From CAILHX01 sp036561085 (GTDB lineage: Bacteria; Pseudomonadota; Gammaproteobacteria; Burkholderiales; Methylophilaceae): DNA of 23,941 nt. The stretch spans positions 1-23,941 of the forward strand of contig DATBPY010000131.1 in the NCBI GenBank assembly GCA_036561085.1, in the 5' to 3' direction. The notes below the pieces were generated by a model that was given only the letters and a program-made list of their open reading frames with translations, made no database searches and was not told the origin of the DNA. Made by a program: the position numbers and the translations under genes. Positions 6,615 to 13,768 of this stretch are shown piece by piece. The stretch's first letter is position 1, and each line of letters starts with the position of its first letter.

Positions 6615-7010
6615 GTGGCTAGTCCAAGCTCAGTCAAACAACTTTATATCGCCGCAGCGCATTTGGTGTATGTCGAAACGCAAATGGCGCGCGACCAATT
6701 CATGCCGTTTGAGAAAACGGACGACAGGGAACTGGGCGCGCAAGCGCAAAGGATCGCCGATTTTGCAAAAGACCTGCGGCTACAGGATCCGTTCTCTTTT
6801 GTACAGGCCAAGGTCGATGATGCTAAAGACAAGATATCGAAAGCGCAGATATATTTTTACGAGATCAATAATGCCAACCAGACCACATTGACCAAAGACG
6901 ATGTGTTCAATGCGGTGATCGATGTCATCTCTGCGCTGGCAGATGTGCTGAGCGACGTATACCTGGGGCAGGCATCGCACCATATGCCGACTTTGTCGTC
7001 ATTGAATTGA
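6615..7010 (+). CDS. Conserved-looking hypothetical cytoplasmic protein, 131 aa
   Basis: GTG start at 6615, with GGGAG five bases upstream; this start is preferred because the next methionine (residue 24) has no ribosome site. The protein begins MASPSSVKQLYIAAAHLVYV and appears almost wholly helical, with acidic and Gln-rich segments (DRELGAQAQRIADFAKDLRL) and a hydrophobic helix near residues 98-118 (VFNAVIDVISALADVLSDVY). No signal peptide, cysteine or known motif is visible. The C-terminus ASHHMPTLSSLN is His/Ser-rich. I do not recognise the family. The gene stands alone: 60 bp of non-coding DNA separates it from the next secreted protein, and a shared transcript with it is possible. Confidence 0.65.
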   Translation: MASPSSVKQLYIAAAHLVYVETQMARDQFMPFEKTDDRELGAQAQRIADFAKDLRLQDPFSFVQAKVDDAKDKISKAQIYFYEINNANQTTLTKDDVFNAVIDVISALADVLSDVYLGQASHHMPTLSSLN

Positions 7011-7070
7011 AGCTATAGTCGGGCCAAACAATAATCTAATCATCAACAGGGATCGGTTTTAAAAAATAAT

Positions 7071-7523
7071 ATGAAAAATAATAAATCCAAAGTTTTAATG
7101 TGCCTACTCGGCTTAGCCAGCTTTACTTCTTCGGCATTTGCCGACGGCAATTTTGTTTATGCCCACATCAGCAATGCCTCCTATAACGCTCAAGATCCTG
7201 CGGTGGCTGTGATCAATTACACCGTCACTCGTGCCGAGATCGCTTATCAAAGCAATAGCGGCATGCCGACCGGCTGCGTGGTAGGGCAGTTTTGCCGCTT
7301 CAATACCAACCCCAACACCGGTCAAAGTTTCGGAAATTTCCGTTTGAAGCTGATTCTTGCCGGCAACGGCCCGGGAGCAGGTAGCTATGAGATCCCTATT
7401 CCTTGGAGCTTCAATGGCTCCGGGGATTTTAGCGTAGATGTCTTCACCAAGAACTGGCCGACTGCCCTGGAGAAAAAAGTCAGGTTCAATGTCTTCGGCG
7501 GCGAACGCTGGATCTATTTCTAA
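7071..7523 (+). CDS. Secreted protein of unknown function, 150 aa
   Basis: MKNNKSKVLMCLLGLASF is followed by TSSAFA and then DGN: a typical Sec signal peptide with cleavage near residue 24. The mature 126 residues look all-beta, with alternating hydrophobic strands (VAVINYTVTRAEIAYQ, NFRLKLILAG, GDFSVDVFT), and hold one close cysteine pair, CVVGQFC, which could form a periplasmic disulfide. It ends with GGERWIYF. The ribosome site is poor (an A-rich leader before ATG), which leaves translation level uncertain. A strong bidirectional terminator follows 24 bp after the stop. No family is recognised; a periplasmic or extracellular immunoglobulin-like fold is only a guess from strand pattern. Confidence 0.75.
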   Translation: MKNNKSKVLMCLLGLASFTSSAFADGNFVYAHISNASYNAQDPAVAVINYTVTRAEIAYQSNSGMPTGCVVGQFCRFNTNPNTGQSFGNFRLKLILAGNGPGAGSYEIPIPWSFNGSGDFSVDVFTKNWPTALEKKVRFNVFGGERWIYF

Positions 7524-7547
7524 TCAATAGAGGGTAGCGAGAGCAAT

Positions 7548-7577
7548 AAAAAAGCAGAGCCTAAGCTCTGCTTTTTT
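7548..7577. terminator. Bidirectional Rho-independent terminator
   Basis: Six A's, a perfect 7-bp stem GCAGAGC/GCTCTGC with a CTAA loop, and six T's. It lies between convergent genes (ends at 7523 and 7597) and has the U tract on both strands, so it serves both. Confidence 0.92.
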
Positions 7578-7596
7578 GTTAACGCAAGTACTGTAA

Positions 7597-7824
7597 TTAC
7601 TTAGCAGCAGGAGCGTCAGCGGCTGGAGCAGCAGCGTCATCCTTCTTTTCCATCTTAGGAGCAGCCTTCTTCATCTTCTTCATGTGCTTTTTAGCAGCTG
7701 GAGCAGCTGGCTTTTCCATCTTAGCAGCGTCAGCAGCAGGAGCAGCAGCTTCGTCAGCAGCGAAAGCGGAAGATACGGAAACAGCAAACAGACCAGCAAT
7801 CAGAGCCATCAGAATCTTGTTCAT
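7597..7824 (-). CDS. Small exported Ala/Lys/Met-rich protein, 75 aa
   Basis: MNKILMALIAGLFAVSVSSA then FA gives a clear Sec signal peptide. The mature ~53 residues are almost only Ala, Lys, Pro, Asp and Met, arranged as Ala/Pro stretches around a basic core (KKHMKKMKK, then APKMEKK). AGGA is 8 nt before the ATG. Low-complexity, highly charged periplasmic peptides of this kind resemble acid-shock or metal-stress proteins in composition, but no motif proves that role; the MK repeats could also bind metal or polyphosphate. The codon pattern is repetitive (GCAGCA), which raises the chance of slippage-based length variation. The gene ends at the shared terminator and has a dyad in its leader at 7879-7894. 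Confidence 0.75.
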   Translation of the reverse strand: MNKILMALIAGLFAVSVSSAFAADEAAAPAADAAKMEKPAAPAAKKHMKKMKKAAPKMEKKDDAAAPAADAPAAK

Positions 7825-7878
7825 GTTAAATCCTTTTCAAGTTAAAGTTTATTGATATTTCTTAGGTTCCGCATCACT

Positions 7879-7894
7879 TCACGGTTCACCGTGA
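7879..7894. promoter_or_regulatory. Inverted repeat in the leader of the Ala/Lys-rich gene
   Basis: TCACGGT-TC-ACCGTGA is a perfect dyad with 7-bp arms, about 55 bp upstream of the start of the 75-aa gene on the minus strand. The 2-nt centre favours a protein operator over an RNA hairpin. The rest of 7825-8019 holds no gene that I can support. Confidence 0.4.
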
Positions 7895-8019
7895 TTGACA
7901 CAATACGCCCTGAGCCTTACGTGAAGCTTACAGAAAACATTTTAAGTCTTTATTCTGTAACAAACTATTTCTGTCAGCTTTGAACTCCGTCAAAGTCCGC
8001 TCTGTGCCTGCCGGACATG

Positions 8020-8039
8020 AAAAACCCGCCATGGCGGGT
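8020..8039 (-). terminator. Rho-independent terminator of the YbjQ-family gene
   Basis: The 16-bp perfect palindrome ACCCGCCATGGCGGGT (8024-8039) is followed on the minus strand by five T's (A's at 8020-8024 on the plus strand), 28 bp after the stop codon of the gene at 8068. Confidence 0.85.
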
Positions 8040-8067
8040 CGGTGATCGTATTGCTGTGTAAAGAAAG

Positions 8068-8400
8068 TCAGGCTTCAGGTTCTACTTTGACGGCAGTGCC
8101 GTAGCACAGCACTTCGGTCAGCCCGGCCATCACGTCGGTCGCATCGTAACGCATGCAGATGATGGCATTCGCGCCCATTTGCTGCGCGTGGTCGCACATC
8201 AGCTCGTATGTCATGCCTCTGGCTTGCTCGCACAGGTTGGTATAGATGGTGATATTGCCGCCGAACAGGCTTTGTATCTGCCCGAACAGATTGAAGACGA
8301 TAGAACGGGAGCGCACGGTGATGCCGCGCACAACACCGAGGTTGCTGACGATACGATAGCCCGGCAAAGTCAGGCCTGTGGTCACCATTGCATTCTGCAT
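8068..8400 (-). CDS. YbjQ/UPF0145-family protein
   Basis: 110 residues. The frame is open from 8466, but AGGAG lies just before ATG 8400, and the protein then begins MQNAMVTTGLTLPGYRIVSN, the usual family N-terminus. Family hallmarks are the VTTG start, GVVRGITVRSRS, the segment LFGGNITIYTNLCEQAR, and HAQQMGANAIICMRYDATDV, ending in a conserved strand LCYGTAVKVE. Members are small cytoplasmic pentamers, often labelled heavy-metal-binding domain proteins; the biochemical role is not established. Three cysteines are present. It is a single-gene unit with its own terminator, divergent from the exported phosphoesterase at 8531. Confidence 0.88.
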   Translation of the reverse strand: MQNAMVTTGLTLPGYRIVSNLGVVRGITVRSRSIVFNLFGQIQSLFGGNITIYTNLCEQARGMTYELMCDHAQQMGANAIICMRYDATDVMAGLTEVLCYGTAVKVEPEA

Positions 8401-8530
8401 TACGTTCTCCTGTGAGTGTGAGTGGTTCGGTATGTTATCACCTGCCGTTCGGCACGCATGGAGCAAGTCTGTGTCATGCCTGTGTCACACGCGTTTGATA
8501 GTTTGCCGGTCATTCTACCGGGAGAACTCC

Positions 8531-9901
8531 ATGCAATTATTCATGCAGTTATTAATGGCCGCTCTGCTACTTTTTTCATGTTCCGCGTTCGCCAGCGGAG
8601 GCGCTGATCGCGCCGATACACCGGAAGGTTTGCAGAAGGTACAGCATATCGTCGTCATCTATCTGGAGAACCACGGCTTCGATAATCTGTACGGCATCTT
8701 CCCAGGAGCTAATGGGCTGGCCCAGGCCAAGAACAGCGCGGTACAGACCGATATGGTCGACCAGCCTTACAAGGTGCTGCCGCCAGTGATGAATACCGAC
8801 CACAAGCCGATGCCGGAAGTGGATAAGCGCTTTCCGCAGGACATTCCCAACGGGCCATTCCCCATAGACCGGTATGTCGCCGCCGACCAGAAGATAGGCG
8901 ACTTGGTGCATCGCTATTACCAGAACCAGATGCAGATCAACGGCGGGCGTAACGACCATTTCGTCGCCATCTCCGACGCAGGCGGCTTGGCGATGGGGTA
9001 TTACGACGGGCATGCTTTGCCGATGTGGCAATACGCCAGCCGCTATACCCTGGCCGATAATTTCTTCCAGGGCGCTTTCGGCGGCTCGTTCCTCAACCAT
9101 TTTTGGCTGGTGTGCGCTTGCACTCCGCGCTTCGAGCATGCGCCGCATGACGTGACGGCGGATGTGGATGCCAAAGGCGTGATGGTCAAGGACGGCGGCG
9201 TGACGCCTGACGGTTATGCCGTGAACACCATGCAAGCCGCGACCGTGCCGTTCAAACCCGGCACGCCCGATGCGAAGCGCTTGCCGTTGCAGGAGATGCC
9301 GACCATAGGCGACCGGCTCTCCGATAAAGGCATTTCTTGGGCCTGGTATTCCGGCGGCTGGAACGACGCGATCAGCGGCAAGCCGGGCAAGGATTTCCAG
9401 TACCACCACCAACCTTTCGGCTATTTCAAACGCTATGCCGAAGGCACCAGGGAACGTGCTACGCATTTGCAGGATGAAGCCGATTTCATCAAGGCCATCG
9501 ATGCCGGTCAGCTACCTGCCGTGGCTTTCTACAAGCCTATAGGCGAGTTGAACGAGCACCCCGGTTATGCCAGTGTGATGGCGGGCGAAAAGAATACGGT
9601 GGCGTTGCTGCAACGCCTCGAGAAAAGTCCGCAATGGAGCGATACCGTGGTCATCATTACCTACGATGAGAACGGCGGCTTCTGGGATCACGTCGCGCCG
9701 CCGCTGAAAGACCGCTGGGGTCCTGGCACGCGTATCCCGACCATCGTCGTGTCGCCTTATGCCAAACGCGGTTTTGTCGACCATACCGAGTACGACACCA
9801 CCTCTATCCTGAAGCTGATCGAGACGCGCTTCAACCTGGCGCCACTGGGCGAGCGCGATGCCAAGGCAGGCGATCTGCAGAATGCTTTGGAGTTTAAATA
9901 G
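8531..9901 (+). CDS. Exported acid phosphatase/phospholipase C-type phosphoesterase (AcpA-like)
   Basis: 456 residues from ATG 8531, chosen because GGGAG is 6 nt upstream and the product starts with a signal peptide (MQLFMQLLMAALLLFSCSAF then A/SGG). LFSC could weakly act as a lipobox. The protein belongs to the PF04185 phosphoesterase family. Metal-site residues appear in IVVIYLENHGFD (Glu46, Asn47), the AcpA nucleophile serine in FGGSFLNH (Ser186), a histidine in NEHPGYAS (His343) and the acidic pair in TYDENGGFWDH (Asp379, Glu380). It probably hydrolyses phosphomonoesters or phospholipids in the periplasm or outside the cell, and so could release phosphate. No Tat twin-arginine is seen, unlike many phospholipases C. 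It converges closely (8 bp) with the ATP-grasp gene. Confidence 0.88.
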   Translation: MQLFMQLLMAALLLFSCSAFASGGADRADTPEGLQKVQHIVVIYLENHGFDNLYGIFPGANGLAQAKNSAVQTDMVDQPYKVLPPVMNTDHKPMPEVDKRFPQDIPNGPFPIDRYVAADQKIGDLVHRYYQNQMQINGGRNDHFVAISDAGGLAMGYYDGHALPMWQYASRYTLADNFFQGAFGGSFLNHFWLVCACTPRFEHAPHDVTADVDAKGVMVKDGGVTPDGYAVNTMQAATVPFKPGTPDAKRLPLQEMPTIGDRLSDKGISWAWYSGGWNDAISGKPGKDFQYHHQPFGYFKRYAEGTRERATHLQDEADFIKAIDAGQLPAVAFYKPIGELNEHPGYASVMAGEKNTVALLQRLEKSPQWSDTVVIITYDENGGFWDHVAPPLKDRWGPGTRIPTIVVSPYAKRGFVDHTEYDTTSILKLIETRFNLAPLGERDAKAGDLQNALEFK

Positions 9902-9909
9902 TAGAGGTA

Positions 9910-11280
9910 CTACAGGCTAGCCAGTAGTTTCTCGAAAGCATCGACGATGTGCTGCACGAAGAAGTTCTTGTGCGCCAACCCGCTGTCGCTATGTTCGCGG
10001 TGTACCAGCATGGTAGGGTTGGCTTCGAACACCAGCACCCTGCCGTCCGGCAGCAGCGTGAAATCTATACCGCCGTAATCGAAATCCAGTCGGCTGCCGA
10101 TGTAGGCAAGCGCGGACATGGCCCCCGCACCCAATGCTTTGGCCGGGTCTTGCAGGAAACGGTATTCTTCATCGATACGCCATAGATGGTCTTCCATCTC
10201 GGCGGTCTCGTAATGCACTTTCCAGTCTGATGAGATGGCAAGGTGATACGGATACGGTTTGCGGTCTACATAGATGACGCGGTATTTGCGGTAGTAGCCG
10301 TCGTTACTCACATAGTCGCAATAAGAGCTCAGATAGCAGACATCGTTGATGGCAAGTATCTGCTGTTCCAATGTCTCTATGGTGGCGCAGCGTTCCAATC
10401 GTTTGCCGCCATGCGAACCGGCGGGGCGGATCAGGATAGGGAAGCTCAAACCTTTTTGCGCCAGTTGATGTGTGAGCGCTGCACGCGAGCTTGGCGGCCC
10501 ATCAAGGCGCATGCACGGCATCACCACTGCATATTCGATATCGCCCATGAATGCAGCCAAACGGTGGCGTTGGGTGAGCGCGACCATCTCGGGCGGATTG
10601 AGTACCGGGCGTGCGCAACGGGCAACGAAGCGTTGCAGCCGGTCCGAGAACAAGGCAGCGATATCCGCTTCGCCGATGGCGTTGAACACTAGGTCGTATT
10701 CGGGCAGCCATGCGTCTTCCGATTCCGGCGCATAATCAATCACATATTTGATACGCTGGCAGGTGGCAGTGGGCAGCAGGATCTCGAAGGGGATATTGCC
10801 TGAGGTTCTCCCCACGCACAGTACCAGTACCCGGCGTACCGGATCGCCTTCATGCTCGATGAACACTCGCTGGTTACGGTACGCCTGGTCGCGGCAGATC
10901 TCCGCTTCCGCCATGCGTCCGGTAGTGGCGTAGATGGACGTGAGGTTCATGTAGGCGATGGCGAAATGCGGGTCGAATGCCAGCACCAGCCGGTACCAGT
11001 GTTCGGCATCCTTGTAATTACCCTGCATGAAATAGGCAGTGGCGATATTGCACAGGTGGACGATGCTCTCGTCCGTGGTCTGTTCGCTCAATTGTTCCAG
11101 CAATTGCGCGGTCGCTAAGTGAACTAATGCATTGAGCTCGTCGCCCTGCATGCGTTTTATTTCAGCGATGGCTTGATAGATGGCAGGGTCTTGCGGCGAG
11201 GCATGCAACTCTTCATCGAGGCGACGCGCCGTCTCGCGGATATTGCCGATCGCATTCGGAAGCAGGGTAGTGGTGGGCAA
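9910..11280 (-). CDS. TPR plus ATP-grasp domain protein
   Basis: 456 residues. Residues about 30-135 contain TPR-like helices (NIATAYFMQGNYKDAEHWYR and the AIAYMNLTSIYATTGRMAEA pair). Residues 150-230 look like the pre-ATP-grasp domain. Residues about 240-450 form a RimK/DdlA-like ATP-grasp domain with the ATP-binding lysine/arginine strand FPILIRPAGSHGGKR (280-294), a metal/strand motif DFDYGGIDF (399-407) and the Mg-binding FEANPTM (418-424). The likely reaction is ATP-dependent ligation of a carboxylate to an amine on an unknown substrate. The start is uncertain: TTG 11280 lacks a good ribosome site, and the next methionine in frame is residue 44, inside the first TPR. Single-gene unit. 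Confidence 0.85.
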   Translation of the reverse strand: MPTTTLLPNAIGNIRETARRLDEELHASPQDPAIYQAIAEIKRMQGDELNALVHLATAQLLEQLSEQTTDESIVHLCNIATAYFMQGNYKDAEHWYRLVLAFDPHFAIAYMNLTSIYATTGRMAEAEICRDQAYRNQRVFIEHEGDPVRRVLVLCVGRTSGNIPFEILLPTATCQRIKYVIDYAPESEDAWLPEYDLVFNAIGEADIAALFSDRLQRFVARCARPVLNPPEMVALTQRHRLAAFMGDIEYAVVMPCMRLDGPPSSRAALTHQLAQKGLSFPILIRPAGSHGGKRLERCATIETLEQQILAINDVCYLSSYCDYVSNDGYYRKYRVIYVDRKPYPYHLAISSDWKVHYETAEMEDHLWRIDEEYRFLQDPAKALGAGAMSALAYIGSRLDFDYGGIDFTLLPDGRVLVFEANPTMLVHREHSDSGLAHKNFFVQHIVDAFEKLLASL

Positions 11281-11351
11281 CTGGTTGAAGAAGCGCTTGT
11301 TTTGTTGCCGCCATTATCAGAGTTAAGCAGGCGAAAATAGCCCCGATTCTT

Positions 11352-11380
11352 GTACCGAAACGTACCGAAATGTAACAGTC
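11352..11380. repeat. Tandem 10-bp direct repeats
   Basis: TGTACCGAAA, CGTACCGAAA and TGTAACAGTC follow one another at exact 10-bp spacing, upstream of the ATP-grasp gene and its divergent neighbour. One helical turn per repeat is typical of sites for response regulators that bind side by side; the protein is unknown. Confidence 0.4.
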
Positions 11381-11472
11381 CAGGGCTATGCTGTATTTGA
11401 GCGGCAAGGCCAATATGCTTACGTTCGCTACCGAACAGAGAATGGGAACGGAAACAGGCATAGTGGCGGCGT

Positions 11473-11506
11473 GATGCGAGCGCAGCGATAGTAGGCTGCG
11501 AGCATC
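11473..11506 (+). promoter_or_regulatory. Hairpin upstream of the 69-aa gene
   Basis: GATGC (11473-11477) pairs with GCATC (11502-11506) and CGCAGC (11481-11486) with GCTGCG (11495-11500), with a small internal loop. There is no T run, so an mRNA leader structure is more likely than a terminator. It ends 37 bp before the start codon. Confidence 0.35.
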
Positions 11507-11543
11507 GAAAGCGACTTTATACTACCTATATCAGGAGACTGTT

Positions 11544-11753
11544 ATGCCAGACCCCGATACCTCGGCAGCCAGCAACGCCCATAGGCGAGCTGCCGCGAAT
11601 CATGCGGCATGCGCGCAACACCATAGCCTCGCCGCGCTGTGCTACGAACAGAATAAATTGGACCATGCCAAGCTCAGTGCCGCACAAGCGTTGGATAGTG
11701 CCGAGATGGCGTGCAAGCAGTCAGCGATAGCCTATGAAAAAGGCATCGAATAA
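11544..11753 (+). CDS. Small His/Ala-rich cytoplasmic protein, 69 aa
   Basis: ATG at 11544 with AGGAG 6 nt before it. The product starts MPDPDTSAASNAHRRAAANH and ends SAIAYEKGIE. It is helical, rich in Ala and His (seven histidine/cysteine pairs or singles, for example HAACAQHH), and reads like one helical hairpin comparable to a single TPR unit (LAALCYEQNKLDHAKLSAAQ, then ALDSAEMACKQ). No signal peptide is present and I do not know a family name. The His/Cys content could bind metal, which is inference. It precedes the SYLF-domain gene by 55 bp on the same strand and may share its transcript, although that gene has its own good ribosome site. Confidence 0.7.
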   Translation: MPDPDTSAASNAHRRAAANHAACAQHHSLAALCYEQNKLDHAKLSAAQALDSAEMACKQSAIAYEKGIE

Positions 11754-11808
11754 AAATAGTCTCATTCATTTTCAATAACATTTTCCATTAACTTTCAGGA
11801 GTATCAAA

Positions 11809-12369
11809 ATGATCAAATTAAGCACTTCTTTGAAAACACTCACGCTGGCTGCCGCATCGGTTGCCGTGCTGGGTTTCACCAACATCGCCAACGCAGCGAC
11901 TGCGGCCGATCTGGATACCGATTCCCAGCAGGCTTTGCAGCAGCTGTACAAGATCAACCCTTTTGCCGCAAAACTGGCCCATGAATCCAAGGCCATCCTG
12001 GTATTCCCCAAGATCATCAAGGCCGGGCTGGTATTCGGCGGCAGCTACGGCGAAGGCGAGTTGTTGTCGGGTGGTACCGTAGACGGTTACTACAATTCGG
12101 TTTCCGCATCATGGGGCCTGCAGATCGGTGCCCAGTCTTATGGTTACGTAGTTTTCCTGGTGTCGGACAAGGCTGTGAAATACATACATGAGACTCATGG
12201 CTGGGAGATAGGCGTGGGCCCGACCGTAGTCGTGGTGGATGATGGCGTGGCGAAGAATCTGTCGACCTCCACACTGAAAGATGATGCTTATGCTTTCGTG
12301 TTCAGTCAGCAAGGGCTGATGGCCGCGCTGAGTATCGAAGGCACCAAGATCTCGCACATCAAACGCTAA
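11809..12369 (+). CDS. Exported SYLF/YSC84-domain lipid-binding protein
   Basis: 186 residues with AGGAG before the ATG. MIKLSTSLKTLTLAAASVAV followed by LGFTNIANA gives a Sec signal peptide. The SYLF (YSC84-like) domain fills the remainder: AKAILVFP-type segment SKAILVFPKIIKAGLVFGGS, GEGELL, the strand YYNSVSASWGLQIGAQSYGY, GVGPTVVVVDDGVA and the closing DAYAFVFSQQGLMAALSIEG. In other organisms this domain binds phosphoinositides; bacterial periplasmic members are described as lipid-binding or stress-associated without a known reaction. It is complete and of normal length. A strong hairpin follows at 12406-12436. Confidence 0.9.
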   Translation: MIKLSTSLKTLTLAAASVAVLGFTNIANAATAADLDTDSQQALQQLYKINPFAAKLAHESKAILVFPKIIKAGLVFGGSYGEGELLSGGTVDGYYNSVSASWGLQIGAQSYGYVVFLVSDKAVKYIHETHGWEIGVGPTVVVVDDGVAKNLSTSTLKDDAYAFVFSQQGLMAALSIEGTKISHIKR

Positions 12370-12405
12370 GGTGTCGCTATCAAATCCGCAGCTATTTTTG
12401 AGCAG

Positions 12406-12436
12406 GCAAGTGATGACCGTTTCGGCCATCACTTGC
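12406..12436 (+). terminator. Strong hairpin after the SYLF gene, before the phosphatase-like gene
   Basis: A perfect 10-bp stem GCAAGTGATG/CATCACTTGC, with a further CCG/CGG inside the loop. No T run follows, and only 11 bases lie between its base and the ATG at 12448. It may end the SYLF transcript, or limit ribosome access to the next gene. Confidence 0.5.
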
Positions 12437-12447
12437 TGGTTAGCGCG

Positions 12448-12915
12448 ATGAACGAGAACGCATTTTCCGATATCTATAACTACCGCGGCGTGGACGATAG
12501 CCTGGCTACTTCCGGTCAACCCACGGAGGCGCAGTTGGAGAATATCGCTGCGGCAGGCTACACCACCGTCATCAATCTGGCATTGCATGACGACCCGCGT
12601 TATTCGTTGCCGGACGAGCCCGGTACATTGCATGCGTTAGGCGTCGCTTACGAACATATTCCGGTGGCTTTCTCTGCGCCTACGGAGTTCGATCTGTACG
12701 CATTCTTCACTGTGATGAAAGAGCATGTCGGCGAAAAGATATGGATACACTGCGCTGCCAACATGCGTGTGTCGGTGTTTTTGGGCTTGTATCGCGTCAT
12801 CGAGCAGAAGTGGGAGGAAGAAAAGGCCTTCGCGCTGATGCACGACCTGTGGAAACCCGATAAAGTATGGTGGTCGTTCATTGTCGACATGCTGCTGAAG
12901 CATCGCAGCAGGTAA
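12448..12915 (+). CDS. Protein-tyrosine-phosphatase-like protein (DUF442 type) with shortened P-loop
   Basis: 155 residues from ATG 12448; an in-frame TTG at 12433 lies in the hairpin arm. The opening NYRGVDDSLATSGQPTEAQL is typical of DUF442/beta-lactamase-hydrolase-like phosphatases. VINLALHDDP and AYEHIPVAF follow as core strands. The active-site loop reads IHCAANMRVS (His101, Cys102, Arg107), that is C-x4-R, whereas classical tyrosine phosphatases have C-x5-R. I recall related proteins with HCAANxRVS, so this may be the norm of a subfamily; activity is therefore uncertain. No signal peptide. The ribosome site is weak. The CBS-domain gene starts 35 bp later. Confidence 0.8.
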   Translation: MNENAFSDIYNYRGVDDSLATSGQPTEAQLENIAAAGYTTVINLALHDDPRYSLPDEPGTLHALGVAYEHIPVAFSAPTEFDLYAFFTVMKEHVGEKIWIHCAANMRVSVFLGLYRVIEQKWEEEKAFALMHDLWKPDKVWWSFIVDMLLKHRSR

Positions 12916-12950
12916 CGGGGACTATCACTTTATTGGTATAAGGAAACATC

Positions 12951-13574
12951 ATGTTCATGGTTTACGGGGTCACCGGACTTACGTTTCAAGGTCCGCTCGA
13001 AGAATATAACCGGGTACATGCCATCGGCAGAACTGCCGGTGTGCGCAAAGTCGTTGCCAAAGGCGACGACCGCGAAAAGATCGGCTATATCGACAAACCC
13101 AATGCAGCGGCCATCAAGGCCTATACCGAACGCGTGCAGCCCGACCTGGAGCGCGGTCCGCTGTATCATGCGTCCGAGATCATGGTGCACGATGTGATCA
13201 CGTTACAGGCCGAAGATTCCGTGGCCCACGCATTCAAAGTCATCTGCGACCACAAGATACACCAGGCTCCGGTGCTGGATACCAGTAAAAAGCTGGTTGG
13301 CATCGTCAGCGACCGCGACCTGCTGACCGTCATCAATGTCGATCACGGCAAGATACTGGATGTGATGCACCGCCAGGTGAAAGACGTAATGACTTCGCCG
13401 GTAGTGGCGGCCGACCCGGTGACCGACATCCGCCGTATCGCCAAGGTGATGCTGGAAGGCGATGTGGACGGCGTACCCATCATCGACGATAAGCATGCGC
13501 TGGTCGGCTTCATTTCGCGTTCCGATATCCTGCAGGCAGTCACCACCGATCCGCCGGTCAGTCTATGGCGTTAA
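12951..13574 (+). CDS. CBS-domain pair protein
   Basis: 207 residues with AAGGA 7 nt before the ATG. A unique ~70-residue N-terminal part (MFMVYGVTGLTFQGPLEEYN onwards, polar, with RKVVAKGDDRE) precedes two CBS domains. CBS1 (about 76-130) has EIMVHDVITLQAEDSV and GIVSDRDLL; CBS2 (about 143-200) has VKDVMTSPVVAADPV and GFISRSDILQAV. CBS pairs bind adenosine nucleotides and signal energy state. With no catalytic domain attached, this is probably a stand-alone regulatory or sensor protein. It sits between the phosphatase-like gene and tpiA on the same strand; co-regulation is not shown, and hairpins at 13605-13652 separate it from tpiA. Confidence 0.9.
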   Translation: MFMVYGVTGLTFQGPLEEYNRVHAIGRTAGVRKVVAKGDDREKIGYIDKPNAAAIKAYTERVQPDLERGPLYHASEIMVHDVITLQAEDSVAHAFKVICDHKIHQAPVLDTSKKLVGIVSDRDLLTVINVDHGKILDVMHRQVKDVMTSPVVAADPVTDIRRIAKVMLEGDVDGVPIIDDKHALVGFISRSDILQAVTTDPPVSLWR

Positions 13575-13604
13575 GCACGCAGGTAGTGCCCATTTAGCCG
13601 GTTT

Positions 13605-13652
13605 CGCACCACAATGTGCGTTCCGCTTATGGCGCGTAATAGCTGCGGAACG
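13605..13652 (+). terminator. Alternative hairpins after the CBS gene
   Basis: Two mutually exclusive stems share bases: CGCAC/GTGCG (13605-13609/13616-13620) and the longer CGTTCCGC/GCGGAACG (13619-13626/13645-13652). No T run follows. This may be a terminator of the CBS transcript or a regulatory leader of tpiA. Confidence 0.35.
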
Positions 13653-13768
13653 GCATCGGCATTAGCAGCGAGCCATCGTCTTTCGCACCAGCGACATAGG
13701 GCATAATATATGCTTGCAGAGTTGCATGTCGGCAACAACATAAGCAATAACAAATGCGAGAAACCCTG

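Noticed and set aside
8576..9466. Long minus-strand frame (296 aa) under the phosphoesterase gene
   Set aside because: It is complementary to a gene with full catalytic motifs and signal peptide; the product is His/Arg/Gly-rich without motifs or a ribosome site.
11213..11461. Minus-strand 82-aa frame running across the ATP-grasp start
   Set aside because: Its C-terminal part overlaps the ATP-grasp coding start in another frame, it has no ribosome site and its composition is unlike a protein. It does show that the ATP-grasp start is poorly defined.
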